This document shows positions 1-13,100 of a DNA stretch of 64,000 nt, one piece after another. Origin of the DNA: Acanthaster planci (Eukaryota > Echinodermata > Asteroidea > Valvatida > Acanthasteridae). The DNA lies in the NCBI RefSeq assembly GCF_001949145.1, contig NW_019091369.1:2229330-2293329 (forward strand). The letters run 5' to 3'. A program made the translations under genes and the position numbers. The notes below the pieces were generated by a model. The model made no database searches and was not told the DNA's origin. It saw nothing but the letters and a program-made list of their open reading frames with translations. Position 1 is the stretch's first letter. Each line of letters opens with the position of its first letter.

Positions 1-945
1 GCCTAAAGCTATAACGTTGTCGTCACTCACGTGCAGAGAAAAAGTCGGGAATATCTGAACGCCTTACCCTGGAGATTTCCCAATGGATTTCCCACAGCCT
101 GTCAGCCGTAGCTACAGAGCCGCTGTTCATTAATTGAAATGTAAAGGTTCGGCAGCTTGTAGTGTTGTAAAGAACTTGACCTGTCTGACATTTGGTCCTT
201 GCTGCCTGTCTAAGATTTTTTTTTCTTTCACCCTCCGTGGTTGCGTTGCCGAATAGTATGACCTGGTATTTAACACATCTGCGTGGGACATGATTGTAGG
301 CTGCAAGTTGAAGGACAAATTACAAGGCTCTCTTTCTCCGCTTTGAAGGGAAGAGGTTAAAATTGCGTGCAAATGGAAAAATCCGCCGACAAAATGCTCC
401 TCCGTGTCACTAGGAATGAGGCAAACTGCAATCAGCTGTGATACAATCGACTGACAGGGATGATCTGTTGAATGCTTGATCCAATCTTTCTTCCCAGTCT
501 CCTAGGCATCAAGTACACTTGTTATACTTTTTGGGACAGCACGGACTGCCTCAATATTGCCGAAGAGGGAAAGGTTATCCGTCCACTTCTTTTGCTGGAG
601 AGGGCAGAAGGGAATGGGCCACTGGATCATCCTTGATCCTTTTTAAGTTTGCCTTGAATTGTAGAAAAGTGAAGACACCCTTGGAGAAAAGGGCAACAGA
701 GAAAGTGATAGATTCAGGCTGCTCTTAAATTTGAATTCAATTTAAAGGTAACAGATTAATATCCAGGGAAGGGAAGTAAAACACCCACATGCATTGGTGT
801 AAAAATTACTTAGAAAAAATATGAAACAGTGCCACCCAGTACCAAGCGCTGCATTATGTGTTGGTCATTGACAATCCCTTCTGGTATGCAAATGATCTTT
901 CTGCATATTTTACATATTCATGTCCCACATTCTTCCTCCCTTCAG
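1..945. other. Upstream intron of the Limpet gene
   Basis: No open frame here resembles a protein, and no start codon joins the split codon at 946. I read it as the 3' part of an intron. There is nothing else I can support. Confidence 0.5.
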
Positions 946-1126
946 GAGTACGTGCACGACGTGTGGCTGTCAGCGGGATGACCACGACATCATCCACGAC
1001 AACCTAGTGACGGTGCACGAGCGGCTGGGCGTGGACACCAAAGACCAGAACGAGCTCGTCCGCAGCAAAGAGCGGGCCCTGAGCCTGGGCTACTCGTGGG
1101 TGCCTCAGGGGCTTTCTCCGGCAAAG
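946..1126 (+). CDS. Lmpt: Limpet exon: Cys-rich pre-PET segment and start of PET domain
   Basis: The acceptor is tccctttcag-like (ttcag ends at 945) and the donor is aaag|gtac. The exon enters after two bases of a split codon and leaves in phase 0. It encodes CTTCGCQRDDHDII, the CxxC-rich lead-in typical of PET-LIM proteins, then SLGYSWVPQGLSPAK, the start of the PET core. Because it begins inside a codon, at least one upstream coding exon is missing from the window. Confidence 0.88.
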
Positions 1127-4100
1127 GTACTAGGCAGCTTTGGGAGAGTAGGTTCCATTATTGTGGTTGAGTACTTCACAATTACTCCGGAAGTACATCA
1201 CAAGTACTCTAGTCTCCGTGTCAGCCAATTGCCACTCCCATGAATGGTGATGAGGGACATTCCCTTGTTGTTGCTGTTCACTCACTGTGAGCGGTGAAAA
1301 TATCTGTGAAGTACCTGTGAAGTAATTGACTACAGCGCAGGCAATTTTGTCAGCTGAAAAACTGTCTTAGAATCTGGCAGGGATCTTTACTGGAGTGTCT
1401 AAATCCCTCAACTCTGCAAGAAATTCGTGGTACATTATTTTGGCTTCAGTTTTCAAGGGGAATTTTTATTAAACAGTTTGTTAATGTTGTCTGGGGCTCG
1501 TGAAGAAGAAGTTAAAATAAGTTTGCTAAAGGGTGGGCCTCAAATCCACAAGTTACTTGCAGCGAATGAAGGTGTTCCATTCCATAACCACCAAGCATTT
1601 AGAGGTCAACTGGCCAGTTCAGATCTGATACGGCATTAGGTACCTTAGCAGAATTGTTTTGTACTGGGGAGATGCAAGCTTTAATAATCTGCACTGCTAA
1701 CAAAGTTTTGTAGAGCTGATCCCTCTTGACACCTTCTAGCTCATTTTTGGGGGGCTTCATTGAAGCGAAGAATGGGACTGTGCACAGGTGATTTTATGCT
1801 GACTTTTCTTACCGTGCGTTTTCCCTGTTTCCAATGCAGGTGGAAGACTTCATGAATTCCCTTCCCAACAACCAGGTGCCCCGGCTGCACACAGCCGGCC
1901 AGAAGTACCGGGACCGGCAGCTGATCCTGCAGATGCCCCGCCAGGACCTGGCGGAGGAGTTCTGCCGGCACATCCTGGACGCCGCCTCCACTGAGTGCTT
2001 TTACCAGTTTGTAGAGCTGCGAGACGAGGTGGCCTTTGCCACTGGCCGGGTCAAGGACTACCTCAAGCAAGATCAGGTGAGTAGCTGCTGAACAAATTTG
2101 CTAAGCACAGAGCATTATGTGCTCAGTAGAAATGGGTTACCAGCCGAAATGCCACAACTTGATATGTTGCTGGTGGCTGGTTCTTGGCTGACCTTTGCTG
2201 AGCGAGATCGATATTAGCGAGATCGTCTATTTATAGGCTCTATGTAATGGGCCCTGATGCCTGTCTTCATGTGCGATGTGCTGGCGGGGTGCTGTTTTCT
2301 GAGTTCCATAGCTCAAGCAAGAACAGGGCAAACAGAGAAGGGTTAACTTTTTCTCTGCTGGTGCAGCCAAGGTCGTATTTTGTCTGTTCAGGGCAGGGCC
2401 ATAGTCTGGTGCATCACACGTCCAGTCACAGCTCCTGTTGCAATTCCAGACACAAGACCAGTCACAAGTAATAAAATGAAAAGGGACAAAGGAATACTCT
2501 GACCCCGTTTCTTTTGAATAGCTTTTGATTTGGCTGAAGGCTTTCTTTCCATAGGGTAAGCTCAAAGGAGATTTCCCTGTGGAACAAAAGAACTGCTCCG
2601 CAAAATGGCTATCACGCAAAGCCCTTATAGACTCAACCACAGCCCTAATTCAGGGGCGACCATTTGTTTCATCGGTGCCGATTTTCCCCCCGTCCCCCAC
2701 AGGAGTGCTTCAAGTGCGGTGGTGAGATCGAGGCTGGCGACATGGGTGTCTATGCCGACCTGCTGGAGGACGACTCGCTATGCTGGCACCCGTTCTGCTT
2801 CACCTGCTACACCTGCGACGAACTACTGGTCGACTTAGCCTACTTCTGTAAAGACGGCCACATCTTCTGTGAACGGCACTACGCGGAGCTGGTGCTGCCC
2901 CGGTGTATCGCCTGCGATGAGGTCAGTCCACAATCTCTCCTTTCATTGTTGTAGCTGAACTTTCCGAGCTAGAGCTCTTTCTTTAATAGATCCCTCATCT
3001 TCCAGAATCCCAAGTATGCAATTTTGAATTAGTATCAGATCAATCAAGGCCTTAACTTTCTGAGGTTGAGATACATCATTCTGTGTCTGTCCATACTCCA
3101 GTGTGGTTTTTATCATAAAAAGAGATTTCTCTCCAAAAATGGTAAGAAACAAACAAAAGTTAGGATGGGCATAAGCTTTCACCCATCTAACAACAGATGG
3201 CAGCAGACGGTTTGCCCAGGCATGCTCGAGTCGGCAACTTTGTCTCCAAGTCTTGAGACACGAGTGGCCTGTGGAGTTACTGTGGTACACTGTACGAATT
3301 GAGTCACATCAAACAACCTCCACGTTGTGATTAATGACATCCCTCAGGTTGTCTCCTGAAGGTCTTGCTAACTATGAAGATGAATATCAATTGAAGGGGA
3401 GCACTTGGCCAATGGCATCAGTGGTAGGGCTGCACGGGGTGTGGGCAGGGAGTGGAAATTGAACTATGAGCAAAATGGAACTGGCGGGCGAACAAATCAT
3501 TTTAAGGCATTGCAGGTTCATTTTAAAATTTGGTGGTCATTGTTGTGTTTATTATGAAATCTTTTTTTCTGGATTGCATTTCTTCATTTACTTTTGTATG
3601 AGATTGTCAAAGAATAGTATCTTGAGGTGTAGATGGAGAGTGGACTGATGAAATCGTTTGGCGCCCTCTTGTGTCCCTGATTATAAGAGAGGGGATTAGT
3701 TCCTAGATGGTATTTCTTCATTTACTTTTGTAGGAGATTGTTCAAGAATAATATCTCGAAGTTTAGGTTTAGAATACTGACGAAATGGTCTGGCGCCCTC
3801 TTCTGTCTGTGATTTTTGTGACATTTGTTTTGAAGATGCATTCATCTGCTGCCCTCTTTAGGGTTGTACCCAAGAATCAAGTCTACCCCATGTAGCCAGC
3901 ATGGTATGAATTTGCTTTTCCCATTGAGATGTCGTTTGCTGCCCCCTGTTGACAAACGTCTGCTCTGCAGTTCTTACCTCCCATCAGCAACTAATCTTGG
4001 TCAACATTCTCTGCAAAATCCAGAGTTTATATTCCACGCAATTCAACATTTGCTGTGTAGAAATTGCCTAGCATGTATGGCCGACTGAAATTTTGTTTCG

Positions 4101-7100
4101 ATTAGTTCAAGATGGTGTTTGACTGTCTTTTGATGTAACCTTTGCTGATGTTTCCTTGTTGATGTTGGGGTGTTTTAGGTTTATTAAGGCCAAAATTCAA
4201 TATTTAAGAATTGATGCAAGTGAAAGATTACTATCATTATAAAAGACAGATGTCTTCTTTTTTCAAATCATAGAGGAACCATTGAAGAATGGATATTTTT
4301 AGGATTACTCCATAATCTTGTCAATGCGTTACAAAGATGCTTACACACCAGATTAGTCCCGTCTCTCGGCATGAGTACACTAGTACCGTGCCATGTACGC
4401 TTTTGATACAAGAATTTTGCCTCTCCCCGATAAAGGAATATGAATCTTCGCTCTGCTCCTCTTCATCATTTCGACCTCTTACCCCCGATGAAGTTTTAGG
4501 GTCACCTTCTGGCTCGTGAACCATTTAATTACAGCATTCCTTGTTAGAGCTAAGAAAAAAAAAGAGAAAAAAAATTGGAGCGTAATTGGTTTGTAGGTTT
4601 TAGCGGCGGGCACAAGGTTAAAAACTTGCAACACCATTTTTTTCCGCTCCCTCGCTCTCTCTTAACGACAGGACGAGGCGTTGTGTCAACTGTCTCATTA
4701 ATCTTGTCCATCGTCCCCGGGCCCCCTTCCAAGGCCCTGACACTTTGTTTATTAGGCTGTTATTATGGCATAAGACGAGGAATGCACGGCAGCGTGATTT
4801 ATGAAATGCACTTTTGTCAGTGTTTTGGGCCTCGTATTGGTGTGTTGCATCCTTTCTCATCGAGGTGTCTTGTCTTTGCAAGGAATTCCTTGAGGTGGAA
4901 TATTTGAAGTTCTTTAGGCCTGCATGAAGTAACTACAGTGTATGGATCGACTTGTGCGTATGTAAAATTGCACGCCAGCAATGCCTAAAGTAACTTTCCA
5001 GTTGATCTCGCTTGGATCTGGATTTGAACCCACCGTCTCGTGGAATCGTGGAACAGCGCTTCACCAATCGAGCGTCATCCAACCCAGAGGTGGAAGTCTC
5101 TACATTTCTTCACTTGTTGATCAGTTACAGTTTGGAGCTACGAGTACATGTAGAAGCTATGAGTACAGTTAGAAGCTATGAGATTTCGACAGAATGTGCA
5201 TTCTGGCTTATAAACTAATGGAAAGTTTTGCCAATATTCTAATAACAGATTGTTTACAGTATTCTCGACTTTCTTAAAATACAGACATAGTAAGTGCCTA
5301 GCAGCTGAAACTTGCATGCACATTTATATGAAGGTTTATGGAGGTATACTCAGGCTTTGGGGGTGAACCCAAAATGGGGCTTCTTTCCACTTGTGAAATA
5401 TCGGTCATTATTTTTGTCACTAAAACTTTTTTGTTCAAACATCTGAAAAAAGTGAATCACCCACAAGATTGGCACCTGTCCATCATTGTGAATGGTGCAT
5501 GACCACTTGGCACAAGTCATGGAACCAGCTCACCCAAGTTGACCATGGTGCATTGCGAGCAGGAACATTGACACACTTCAAGAGTATGTGCCAGTCCTCC
5601 CATGCATGTATGTGCTTTAATCTAGCGCAGCATTAAACTCGTCTTTGGCGCAAGGCTTGACCCAACAACTGCTGCAGTAGAAATAATAAACACGCCATTC
5701 GTGGCTGGGTCGAATCCTGAGAGAGTCCATGTCGTCGATTACAGTCTGGGATTACAACTGACGGCCCGAAAAGAAGTAGCTAGATTTGTTTTACGAGCTC
5801 TGATTTGATGTGCACAGAGATTCAGAGACCCTCGGACTTTCTTCCTCAAAGGAATTGACTTGGAAACATGAGTCGGCGCCCCAAAATAGCAAATGGCTAC
5901 TCCATAATTTCAATTTTTTTTTTTGGCTCCAGACAGTGAAACTCTACAATTCTGCAGCTGTTGTTCCAATCAAAAGTGTTTTACAAATTTCCGAATCTCA
6001 GTTCTTGATGGAGTCGAGGCCCGAATGTTAAAAGTGGCTTGGAGTCTGTCTAGTAATGAGTGCCGTGCCTGAATAATGTGTCCTGATCTCATTGGTGGAC
6101 TATTTGATTTTGGAAACTTGCCTTCAGAGCTGTCTGCCCACACATTAGTGTTTGATATCAGAAACTGTCACACAGGAATTTATGGAGTGTCTCACCAACC
6201 AATCAGAATATCTCATTAGTATGTCCTCTCCCCAAGGGGTGGGGCTTATTTGGTGCTATAGCAACAAGCTGAAATAACATCTGTTCATGGGATACATGAA
6301 TAGCCTTTTGCACATACGGTTTTTCCAGAAATTAGGGGTCCATTTTTTTGGTGTCCCTGTAACATATGACATGTGATTTTGTAAGTTGAGAACACATTAT
6401 CTAATTTCAAAGTGGGATGAATTAATGCAAATTACCTGCCAAACAAATACTAACAGTTTGAAATCAATTCTGGTGATATTTCCATGTCATATAAGAAAGG
6501 TCAGACGTAACAGGGACACAAAAATGTCACACTTTTGGACCCCTAATTTCTGGAATGACCCATATACAAATGTTTTCTTTATCAGGGTGTGTTTCCATTT
6601 AAGCATTTGTTGAACCTTGGAATTGGCTTTAATTGTACATGTTCTTTGTGAGATTTATTCATTTCTTTTTGTACTTTTTTATTTGATGAGCAGATTCAAA
6701 CTGGCAAATATTTGCAAAAGCGCAAGTTCGGTCTTCATTAAATATCAACATTTTCAAAGTCTTTCAAAGGACATTTTTTTCTCCTCTGTGATAACAAGAA
6801 ACAGAATTGTCTCAGAACAGTCATGTTGGAATTCCTGTGAGAAGAAACATCTGTGGGCTGGAGCAGCGGCACTTGTGAAGATTATCACCAATGTTCTCGC
6901 ATCTTTACCAAACGAGTTCAAGACACTACTCAGTACAGCCCAGTACTTAACACTAACCTGCAGCCATCAGTCATTAAAAAAAAAAATGATTTGGTTACCA
7001 TATTTTCAGTGGCTTGAAATAATTATCTTTTTGCCCTCACAATATAAGTTAGCATTGATGGGAACCGGGTGGCTCGAAGTCCGGGATATTTTTAGTCAGC

Positions 7101-10100
7101 CAAAAAAAAAAAAAAGTTCATATTTGTGTATACACCAGCTGTCAAGTAAGAATGCTGGCCTGGTGCAGGGGGGTCCGATTGGAGAAAGTAGCTTTTCCCT
7201 GGGAACAAGGATGGGCCAGATCAGTGGAGAGAGTCGAGTTCAGGCCGCCTCATTTGTCCCCTGGTTTGCTTCACTCATTACCGTAAAAGGGTATCCCTGA
7301 CTTTTGATTGGCCGAGCCCGGGTGGTCCAGAAATCCAGTGTCCAGCCCAGCCAAGCTGAGTTAATGATGATGACCCCTCAGCAACTTCTCCCATCCCCCC
7401 TCAACTACCCGATGAAAAAATACCATTATTGTGATAGATGATCAGCTTGCTGTGACTGTCAAGGCTGCTGAGCTGGCCAGAGCAGAGCCAACAGAACAGG
7501 CAGGGAAGCAACTGGTCATTGCCAAGGCACCGAATCCAGGTTTATTTGCTTTTGCCTGGCACAGGCCACGTGGTGTTGTTGACAGAGAACCCAAGGCCCC
7601 CTTTGACAGATAGGCAGATACATAGAGAGATACACAGAAAGTTTCAGAGAAGTGTGTGTGTAGGTGACACAGTTTTTTGGGGTGTACCAAGTGTCGGCAC
7701 ACGGCAGGGAGTTTACATGTAAATCTGAAGGGAAGCAGTGAACTGAACCAGAAAACAAGGAGATCCTGACTTCTCCCATTGAGACGAGTAGATGTGATCC
7801 ACGCCTCTTCCCTAAAGAGGCACTGAAGGAGGTTCAAGTTTCAACCGGCGAGGATTTTGGACTAAATTTAGGTCTCCCAGTCCAGCTGGAATTTGAATTC
7901 TCTGTGGGAGCAGATTTTCGGTGGAAAGTGGGGCTTACCAACGGGAGGCGGCAAAGTGTTTTTTTTTTTCATCTCCATCAGCCTGGGATTTTTTATCAGT
8001 GGGACTGTAGTTGACAGTGAGCAGAGAGAATTATTGGCTGCTTCTTTTTTTGCGACTGGGCCTTCTTGTATTTGTGTGTGTGTCGTGAAATGTCTGCCAC
8101 CGAGAGAATTCCTGCTCATCTACCTGTGACGCGGACAGGCTCCGGTGGGCGTGGGAAACGTAGGATCGCAGCTGAGCAAGGAAAAGTAAGTAGGGCCGCC
8201 ATTTTTTTAATCGTCCTTAATTGTCGGGAATTTTTGTCGTCAGAACTGCTTGTGCGATGCTGCATGGTCAGTGGTCATGTTCACTGAAGTGGATGGCGCG
8301 TGGTATTCTTTTGTTTTTTGCTTACTCTCTGCTGAGTATTACGGAGAGCTGCTTGGAGAGTAAAAAGGATAAATTTTTGAGCAATATAGTTCACGGACGA
8401 TCCAGGGTTTTATCCATGTCTGGCTGCTTTGTTGTCTTGTTTCTAAGTCAGCCTTGGTCAACCTGGGTATTGTTCTTTATACGTGTAGTTATAAAACGAG
8501 GCTGGCATTTCAGGTTTGTCTTTGGTTTTCCTGGGTCTAAGTGACACTAAATATTTCCATTCCTCGTGAACGGGATACCAGTCCATCACTTCTGTAGCCG
8601 ATGGCATTATCCCGTTTGCACTCTCGAATACAGAGGCAAGCAAAACCTAGTGAAGTTGAGACGGCTTGCCCAAGGGCACAACATGTGGCCAGCTGTTGGA
8701 TTTGAACCCCAGACCCTTTGGTCATGAACCACAAACCCCAGCCACTGGACTGCACCCCTCCCCTGTTTTCCCTTCATTTAAGGTGATTGGACAGGGGGAA
8801 ATGAAACAGAAGTGAACATCTCACAGATTTCTTCCCCACCTCAGTTTGTTACAGCGACAGTTTTTTGTCAGACATGCAGGCATGTGAGAGGGTGTAAAGT
8901 CCCCTGTCTTCATTTAGACATTCTATACGTACAGTTCTACAGTGTCCTCTTTACATCTGAGAGTTGTGTTGAAAATCCTGTCATTACTTTTTCGAGGAGG
9001 CTTTGACAATGAACCAATTTGGGGTTTTTGACATGGCACATTTTCCATACACCCGCAGCAGAAATATTTTGCAATTCAGGTGATGGTTTGTTCTGGGGTT
9101 CACCGTGAAGTGTTACATTTCAGGCAGTGGGAAGTGAGCCTGAATATTTCCCTCAGCCTGAAGGACAGCCACTGATTAGTCTGAACACTTGTCCTGCTTG
9201 TTTGTGTTTCCAATTTGTGTCTTGCAAATTGGCTAAAAAAAAAAAAAAAAAGAACCGACACTTGATACATGTATTTTTGTAACATTGGCAGCTGTTGTAC
9301 CTGTTGTTTGCCGGTCTTACTGAAGGTATATAACATCCATGTTGATATCAGTACATTGCTTACACAGTATAGGGTCTGGTTGTCACAGACATTTATTAGA
9401 AAATATTGGGAGAGATAACTACAGTGCTTAAAGAGAAGGGAAAAAAGGATGTACTTGAGGGCGCTTTGGTGGAAACTGATGTTGTTTGGACATTGTTACG
9501 GGCAACAGTACTTGCCTGCTTGGATTGTTCAAGAAAGTATCAAATCTGGTGTCGAAGACACTTTTATGCCCTGGACAGACATTTTGTAGGGGATCGGGCA
9601 CCTCTGGGAAATGATTTGTGTTCTTTCCTTAGAATTTCTAAACTCTTTTTCCCAGGAGAAGGAATTTGATGAGAGCGGTATTTGTGTCTAGACCTAGTGT
9701 AACCAGAGAAGTGTGTGAGCAGTTTACATTCGCCTTTTGGGGGGTGGGGTCTCTTTTTGAAGGGGCGGTTGTTATTTCTCTGAGGTACCAGTTTTTCCAG
9801 GTGTGATAATGAATGTAATATAGGGGAACCGGTTTAATGCTCATGGCACATTATGACTGTTGACACTGGCGCCCTGCAACCCTGGCATCAAGTGAAACAA
9901 AATGTGTTGGGGATTAATTTCTCAGTGCATTTGCAGTAACGGCAGTCTGCTCACAGATTATCCTGTCTTGAAGTGCCCTGGGTTATTGAATTTACAGGAG
10001 GGTCCAAGAAGCCAACTATTTGTGGTTTCAGATTTCATGGGGGGGTGATAAACTGTACTTGATGCAGGTATAACGCCACTAGGGCATCTGCACCAATAAA

Positions 10101-13100
10101 TGGCATCATTTCTGTAGCCAGCTTCAGGAGATTTTTGACAAAACGCATACACAACAAAACGGAAAAGGAATTTTGTTTCCATGATTACCCCTTGTTAACC
10201 CTCTCCAACATATGCGACATATGTTCTTGTCACTCTGTTGCAACTCATCAACCTTCCCTTTTTTTTTCAGATCGGCACAGGCTGCCTCTCTCACTCTTCC
10301 CTCGCTTGCTCGTATTCTAAATCACTCAACCCACTATTTTATTTTTTTTATCTCCTAAGCCTTGCCAGGGAGACATCTCAGGTATTGCCATTTGCTGGGA
10401 TGGCCGGGCCTGGTAGGTAGGCAGGCTCAAATGGGTCTGTCACATGCCCAGATGTTTCAACTGTATCATACTTTTTTTTTTTTTTACCAGCAAGAATAGG
10501 ATTTTTTTGGGGGGTTATGTTTTCTGTCTGCGGTTGTGATAACTTTATTGTGATATAAAGTAAAACATCAGGCTTTCCCCCTCTGAACATTTTTAGTTGC
10601 TTTTTTTTATTGTTAAATCTAAGTTTAAAAGCTACTTGATTGATTGATTAATTTGACTATGTCAGTGATAAAGCTTGTTGGCAAGTTGAAAAAATTGAGC
10701 GAGTCCTGATATCAGAACTTGCATTCTCCGGGTTCATCCCAAGTAGCACCCTTTAAAAACCCTTCCCTGTTCTGTGCCTCAGAAAGCTTGAAAAGCTATG
10801 CACTGGTATCATTCATAGAAACTTGCGTCTTATTTTTAGCCATGACATTTTCTGGATATCTTGTGAAAACCATGAAGGGTTGCTTTAGACACCCAGTTTT
10901 TGTTTTGCTAAATGTCTAAATGTGAAGCTGCTGTGAAATGGATGTCTAGTAAATGTTGCAAACAAATTTTGGCATCACCGAGTTTCAATTATGGACCAAA
11001 ACCGTACCCTGAAGTAGAATAACGTATAAAATATAGCTTCTTTTTTTTTTTTTTTAATTCTCCAAAGGGTACTTCCTCTACAACACCAAAATCCACTCCC
11101 CCTCACTTTTTTTTTTCAACGACTGGATGGTTTTTGAGTCACTTTGTGCCAACATTACCCACTGTTTGTATTTCCAAACTCCAAATATTTAAGCTACCCA
11201 AACCGCAATTTGTGTATATATTCCTGGGGAGAGCAGGGTACTATCCGTGGGAAACTGACGCTGTTTATCCCAGACCAGAAGGTATGCCTTGGTGTGTTTG
11301 GATGAGCTGTTTGAGATGGACTTGAAAACAATCTCGGGCAGGTAAGAAGTGAGAGTGGCAGGGAGACCAGAGGAGCTTGGAAATGTGAAGATTCAACATT
11401 CACTTCCACAAAACAAAGTGGTACTAGTTAAACAGTTCTCCAGCTCTTGAAGCAATTTGTGAGGAGAACACATCACTTTGTAGCCCGACCAGTTATAAGA
11501 TTAAACCAAATCACGTAACCGGATTGTTGGTAATTTAAGGTTATAATCGCCGTGGTGAATTAGGTTGCAAGGGTAGGCCCCAGCAGGACTTCAGCAATTG
11601 CCAGGAGATAATAACGTAAAAGAGCATTAGCCGAGTCGGCCAATTGTCTGAAAGATAATTCAATATTATTAATAGGAAACATCTGGGGGGAGGGATTGAA
11701 AGTTTCATGCATGGAAGGACCAGTGGAGAAAATCGGCAGGGATTTTGAAGGCTACCAAAGACACAGTACATGTGGAGGTTGATACCGTTTTCAAATTATT
11801 TCCACCATTGGAGTAACTGTTCAACTTCGGCGCAAGAGATATGAACTGCAGAAATGGTGGCATTGTTTTGTTAGATCACTGCCGAAGTGAAGTGGAATCC
11901 TGAATGTCATGAGTGCTCGAAGGAAGTTTTGTTTTTTGCGAAGTAGACCACTCATCTGTAGTGTGTTATGTAAAAAATAAATCAGCAAAATATCCGGAAG
12001 GGACTCCTGAATCCACTTCTTCTTCAGAAGAGATGCAATCACCTCTTGCAATCTGGACTGACTGAAAAAAAAAGAAAAGTCATATTGGCCCGTGAATGTC
12101 AGACAGTTTCAGCCCGTGGGTGTTCCTGCGATACGGGCTCCACAAGGAGTTGAAGAGTTCACAACTGGATCGGCAAACCGCAATCCAATAAGCCAACACT
12201 TTGAAAAGGCTACTCAGAACTCCAGGTGCGATCCCCTTTAATAGCGATGATGACCGAGGTGACCATACCGTAAATGTCACCAACTTTCAGGGCAAAAGAG
12301 GCCAAAAAACAAATTGAAGGATAGAAACGGATTACTCTTGGGGCTGGTTGGGCTTTGGTTTCAGCTTGCTCCGTGCCTCTGTGAACGAACGAGGCACCCC
12401 CGTGAGGTGTGTTGGGAGGGGGGAGCATTGTCGACAGCGTGGCATTCCATCCCTTCAAATTAGATTTTGGTCCCTGTCGTAAATGAATATTGCCTGCACT
12501 GCAAAGGATCGGAGTATGAAGAGAGAGAGTGAATTGGGCTTGGCAAGTTTGTCATGCCATTGGGTATTTGTTTTAGTGGAATGAACTTCTGGTTGGGTTT
12601 TCTTATTTAGGCAGTAAGGGCTTCTCCCCCCCCAAAAAAAAAAAGTCTCTGGTTTCTGGTTTGTGGCTGGCTCCAACAGTGGTGCAACGAGGACGTGGCT
12701 TTTCTTTCTTTGTTTTTTTTTTTTTGTCCTCACTTTTTTTCTCCTAGAAATGATGCACACGTACCAATACCTGCACTTGGGCGTACCTACCGCCACTGCC
12801 AACACTGGAATTGCCTGGCCCCCTCACTTTTCAGCTTGTAGATGTACGCAGGACATACGACCACCTCGCTTATGTGGTTCCCAGATATGTAAATGTATAA
12901 TGGGTTATTCCAAAAATTAGGGGTCCATTTTTTTCTTGTCCCTGTCATATCTGACGTATGATTTTGTAAGTTCAGAACACATTTTTCTAATTTCCAAGAG
13001 TGATGAATTAATGTAAACTACCTGCAAAACAAATAGTAATAGCTTGAAATCAATTCCGCTGATATTTCCATGTCAAATAACAAAGGTCAGGTGTTCTGGA

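Noticed and set aside
6617-7300. 227-codon plus-strand open frame
   Set aside because: It has poly-Lys from A-runs, no domain, and lies inside the intron next to a MITE; composition looks like chance in AT-rich DNA.
11274-11341. Possible cassette exon in the large Limpet intron (tatcccag ... gggcag|gtaaga)
   Set aside because: 68 bp would break the frame between phase-0 exons and contains no domain sequence.
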